Source of the DNA: Flavobacterium sp. HSC-32F16
GTDB taxonomy: Bacteria > Bacteroidota > Bacteroidia > Flavobacteriales > Flavobacteriaceae
Direction: 5' to 3'
DNA length: 64,000 nt
NCBI RefSeq assembly: GCF_024171645.1
Contig: NZ_JALKAC010000012.1
Location: forward strand, 62,001 to 126,000
The position numbers and the translations under genes were made by a program. The first letter of the stretch is position 1, and each line of letters begins with the position of its first letter. Below the pieces are notes generated by a model. The model was given only the letters and a program-made list of their open reading frames with translations, was not told the origin of the DNA and searched no databases. This document shows positions 61,543 to 64,000 of the stretch, in pieces.

Positions 61543-62322
61543 ATGAAGATATTTTTTTTAAAGACACTATTGTTTTTAATGTTCTTAACCCTTTTTTCCT
61601 GTGAAACTAAGAAACAAAAAGCAGAACCTAAAGCTTATAAAGCGGGAGTAATTTTGTCTTTTGATGATGCTTATGTAGATGAATGGGCGGAAGCCGATGC
61701 TGCTTTGAAAAAATACGGATGGAAAGCAACCTTTAATGTATGCCGTATAGATTCTATTGGCGAGCCGGAAATAAAAAAACTTCTTCAAATGCAAAAAGAA
61801 GGGCATGAAATAGCCGGACATGGTTATCACCATTATAATGCTTTGAAATTTGTACAGCAAAACGGAATCGACGCTTACATGAAACAGGAAATAGATCCTA
61901 TGATTGTTTCCATGAAAAAGAAATCTTTTAAAGTTACTTCATTTGCTTACCCTTACGGCGAAAGATCGGATGAATTGGATAAAGCATTATCAAAGAAATT
62001 TAAAATAATAAGAGGTAGGGCTTTTGGAGGTGAAGCTCCGGAAAAACAAGACAGTTATTTTAGTAATTCAAAAATTGTATTTGCTTTTGATATAGACAAC
62101 AGTCACATTCATTTTAGTATTCCTTATGTTTTAGAATTACTGGATTATGCTAAAAAGAATAATAAAATATTGCTTTTATGCGGTCATAAACCCGTAAAAA
62201 ATGTAACTGAAAATTATCAGACTAAAATTGAGACTTTAGAATTTATATGCCAATACATGAAAACGAATGATCTTAAATTCTACACCTTATCTGATTTAGA
62301 TAATCTGCTTCCTGAAAATTAA
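61543..62322 (+). CDS. Polysaccharide deacetylase, lipoprotein
   Basis: A 259-residue lipoprotein (ATG 61543; signal MKIFFLKTLLFLMFLTLFSC) with a carbohydrate esterase 4-type fold: ILSFDDAYVDEWAEADAALK (motif 1, Asp pair), EIAGHGYHHYNALK (motif 2 His residues), FAYPYGERSDELDKAL and KILLLCGHKPVKNV near the end. The catalytic Asp and metal-binding His appear present. PgaB/IcaB-like enzymes of this type remove N-acetyl groups from a poly-GlcNAc chain and so aid export or adhesion. It follows the GT2 gene and probably acts on its product. Confidence 0.9.
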   Translation: MKIFFLKTLLFLMFLTLFSCETKKQKAEPKAYKAGVILSFDDAYVDEWAEADAALKKYGWKATFNVCRIDSIGEPEIKKLLQMQKEGHEIAGHGYHHYNALKFVQQNGIDAYMKQEIDPMIVSMKKKSFKVTSFAYPYGERSDELDKALSKKFKIIRGRAFGGEAPEKQDSYFSNSKIVFAFDIDNSHIHFSIPYVLELLDYAKKNNKILLLCGHKPVKNVTENYQTKIETLEFICQYMKTNDLKFYTLSDLDNLLPEN

Positions 62323-62329
62323 AAAAATA

Positions 62330-62364
62330 AACGACCTTTAAGCTGCATAAAAGTAAAGGTTGTT
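62330..62364. terminator. Hairpin after the deacetylase, shared with the next gene
   Basis: Eleven-bp stem with one G-U pair, AACGACCTTTA / TAAAGGTTGTT (62330-62340 / 62354-62364). It lies between converging stops at 62322 and 62369. The T-run is weak. Confidence 0.5.
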
Positions 62365-62368
62365 TATA

Positions 62369-62728
<360 letters not shown>

Positions 62729-62762
62729 TTACTTTTTTGATGTAGAAATTAATATTTTTATG

Positions 62763-62770
62763 CAAAAATA
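62763..62770 (-). promoter_or_regulatory. -7 box before the 119-residue protein gene
   Basis: The minus strand reads TATTTTTG, a TAnnTTTG match, 35 bases before the start codon. Confidence 0.4.
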
Positions 62771-62814
62771 TAGAATCTAATACAGCTGTTAAAATATAGA
62801 TTTAGTTTTAATAG

Positions 62815-62854
62815 AATAATCCCTCAAAGCAAATGTTAGTTTTGAGGGATTATT
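62815..62854. terminator. Hairpin terminator after the 71-residue gene
   Basis: Fourteen-bp perfect stem AATAATCCCTCAAA / TTTGAGGGATTATT (62815-62828 / 62841-62854) with a 12-nt loop. It lies 17 bp beyond the minus-strand gene's stop; the U-run is weak. Confidence 0.55.
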
Positions 62855-62871
62855 TATTTTAAAAGGCGGTT

Positions 62872-63087
62872 TTAAAGGAGGACTTCTTCGCTTGAGGTAT
62901 TTTCAGAAATCTCATTTGAATCCTGGCTGCAGTCAAAATTGCTGTTTGCAGGTTTTTCGTCCCAGTCTCCCCAATCTCCCTTGTATGTTTTTACACATAT
63001 CAATTCATTGTTTTCGCCTGTATATAAACGACTTTTAGAGAGAGGACAGCTGTAGTTCTCATTTCTATTTGTTTTTGAATTTTTCAT
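62872..63087 (-). CDS. Small acidic protein, unknown function
   Basis: A 71-residue polar protein with two Cys in the first half (SCPLSKSRLYTGENNELICV), a Trp-rich part (YKGDWGDWDEKPANSN), one more Cys, and an acidic C-terminus. The Trp/Gly pattern and lack of signal give no family. It has a plausible start and a hairpin at the end, so it is probably real, but this is uncertain. Confidence 0.45.
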   Translation of the reverse strand: MKNSKTNRNENYSCPLSKSRLYTGENNELICVKTYKGDWGDWDEKPANSNFDCSQDSNEISENTSSEEVLL

Positions 63088-63700
63088 GATATGATGATTT
63101 AAAGTTTTGTTTAAGTAAAGTTGATTTTAGTTTTGATTTAGAGAATGTTTGCTTTTTTAATTACTCAATATAATTGCTATTCTAAATATCTTTTTGATGA
63201 AGAGAAACTTCTTTTGGTCACGTTTATAATTTTAATTATCCCTGTGAAGTGTTATATTTATAGTTGTATTATGAATTTTAAAAAACTACATCAATAACTT
63301 TTTAAACTCACTATTTTACCACTTTGTTTAATTTGAGATTTCTCCTATTTTTACACTGCTAATTTAAATCGAGTTTTCAATATGTTTTTATATAATTTTA
63401 CTCTGTGATTATATGATTTTCATCTTTATTAAGTAGTTTTTTGTTGTTCTGTTTTTTAATAAAAACGGAAATCGTTAACGGTAAATCTGCCTGTAAAATC
63501 GTTTTTTAACAAAAAAATCATAAAATAAATCAATCTTTATGATCTGCATATCAAATATTTATATTAATTTTAACATGGGAGATATGGGAATTGTATAAAA
63601 TTTCTACATAATTTTGCAACATCAAAAACTAATGAATATTCAAATTAATTTTTGACAGGCAATCCCAAATCTGCTGTTTAATTAAATACATGGCCTTTAT
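63088..63700 (+). promoter_or_regulatory. 613-bp AT-rich intergenic region with promoter of the L,D-transpeptidase gene
   Basis: No gene is seen. A -7 box TAATTTTG lies at 63609-63616 with a TTG 15 bases upstream (63591-63593), giving a leader of about 80 nt to the ATG at 63701. The rest shows no clear repeat, RNA gene or coding frame. Confidence 0.45.
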
Positions 63701-64000
63701 ATGAGAATATTTTTTATGGCACTGCTTTTTTCTTTAAGCTCTTTTACAACATACAATGTAAAGGATGAAAAAGATATTTTAAATGAAATTGAACTGGCAA
63801 GACTTACTGATCACCTAAATGAGGTTAAGTCTTATGTTTCTACAAACCGCGGCTATAGCAAGAAAATTGCTTTTCTTGTTGATATGAAGATCAAATCTGG
63901 AAGAAATCGTTTTTTTGTTTATGATCTTGAAAATGAAAAGATCATAGACCAGGGACTTGTGGCGCACGGTTCAGGATCTGAAACTGGAATTAAAGGTGAT
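63701..64000 (+). CDS. Murein L,D-transpeptidase catalytic domain family protein (3'-truncated by window edge)
   Basis: The ATG at 63701 opens 100 codons that run off the window end without a stop. The protein starts with a signal peptide (MRIFFMALLFSLSSFTTYNV), then IAFLVDMKIKSGRNRFFVYD and IIDQGLVAHGSGSETG, a pattern typical of the YkuD-like murein L,D-transpeptidase catalytic domain family. The catalytic Cys lies beyond the edge. These enzymes make 3-3 cross-links or attach proteins to peptidoglycan. Confidence 0.8.
   Translation, partial: MRIFFMALLFSLSSFTTYNVKDEKDILNEIELARLTDHLNEVKSYVSTNRGYSKKIAFLVDMKIKSGRNRFFVYDLENEKIIDQGLVAHGSGSETGIKGD

Overview
The window is AT-rich DNA from a member of the Bacteroidota, most likely a Flavobacterium or close relative. 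The evidence is the gene families (SusC/SusD pair with ECF sigma factor and FecR anti-sigma, PorP/SprF with a type B T9SS sorting domain, a Bacteroidota-type VgrG, a contractile-injection tape-measure domain), promoter-like TAnnTTTG elements in front of many genes, and several genes with no Shine-Dalgarno sequence. No rRNA, tRNA, CRISPR array, transposase or replication origin was seen. Both edges cut genes: a vgrG at the left and an L,D-transpeptidase-like gene at the right.

Layout. (1) 1-4.9 kb: the end of a T6SS spike gene (vgrG), a putative cell-wall-hydrolase effector and a lipoprotein that could be its immunity protein. A decayed stretch follows, with an imperfectly repeated Lys/Glu/Pro-rich ORF, a second lipoprotein, frameshifted coding remnants and a perfect 24-bp-arm palindrome. 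(2) 4.9-7.6 kb: a TetR / small protein / MFS efflux operon, divergent from a DoxX gene. (3) 7.8-12.7 kb: a small secreted-type protein and a type I secretion-like ABC/HlyD/TolC operon whose ABC ATPase has lost several catalytic motifs. (4) 12.8-20 kb: housekeeping and stress genes (desaturase, NmrA-like/HxlR divergent pair, CPA2 antiporter with USP-like tail, RidA, Crp/Fnr, AraC). (5) 20.4-32.4 kb: a 3021-residue T9SS type B surface protein with 15 tandem cadherin/VCBS-like domains, followed by its PorP/SprF partner and an OmpA/PD40 protein. (6) 32.6-34.3 kb: a membrane protein and a lipoprotein. (7) 34.5-48.9 kb: ECF sigma, FecR, SusC (with STN domain), SusD, a TlpA-like thioredoxin protein, an S9 peptidase and an M16 peptidase, best read as a regulated peptide or protein uptake and degradation locus. 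(8) 49-51.3 kb: an orphan tape-measure C-terminal domain protein, a methyltransferase and a Rossmann oxidoreductase. (9) 51.4-57.5 kb: heme oxygenase and bacteriophytochrome (red/far-red sensing), a PhyH-type dioxygenase and a GAF-HK-REC-Hpt hybrid kinase. (10) 57.5-62.3 kb: response regulator, YaiO-like TPR/beta-barrel protein, HEAT-like membrane protein, processive GT2 synthase and lipoprotein polysaccharide deacetylase, together an exopolysaccharide synthesis and export module. (11) 62.3-64 kb: two small unknown proteins and the start of the L,D-transpeptidase.

Most notable: the possible light-to-exopolysaccharide layout (8-10), the degenerate ABC ATPase, the stand-alone tape-measure domain, the giant adhesin with recently duplicated repeats, the effector/immunity region with its decay, and a compact divergent promoter in which two -7 boxes share one 14-bp near-palindrome. 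Function calls rest on motifs read by eye; no database search was possible.
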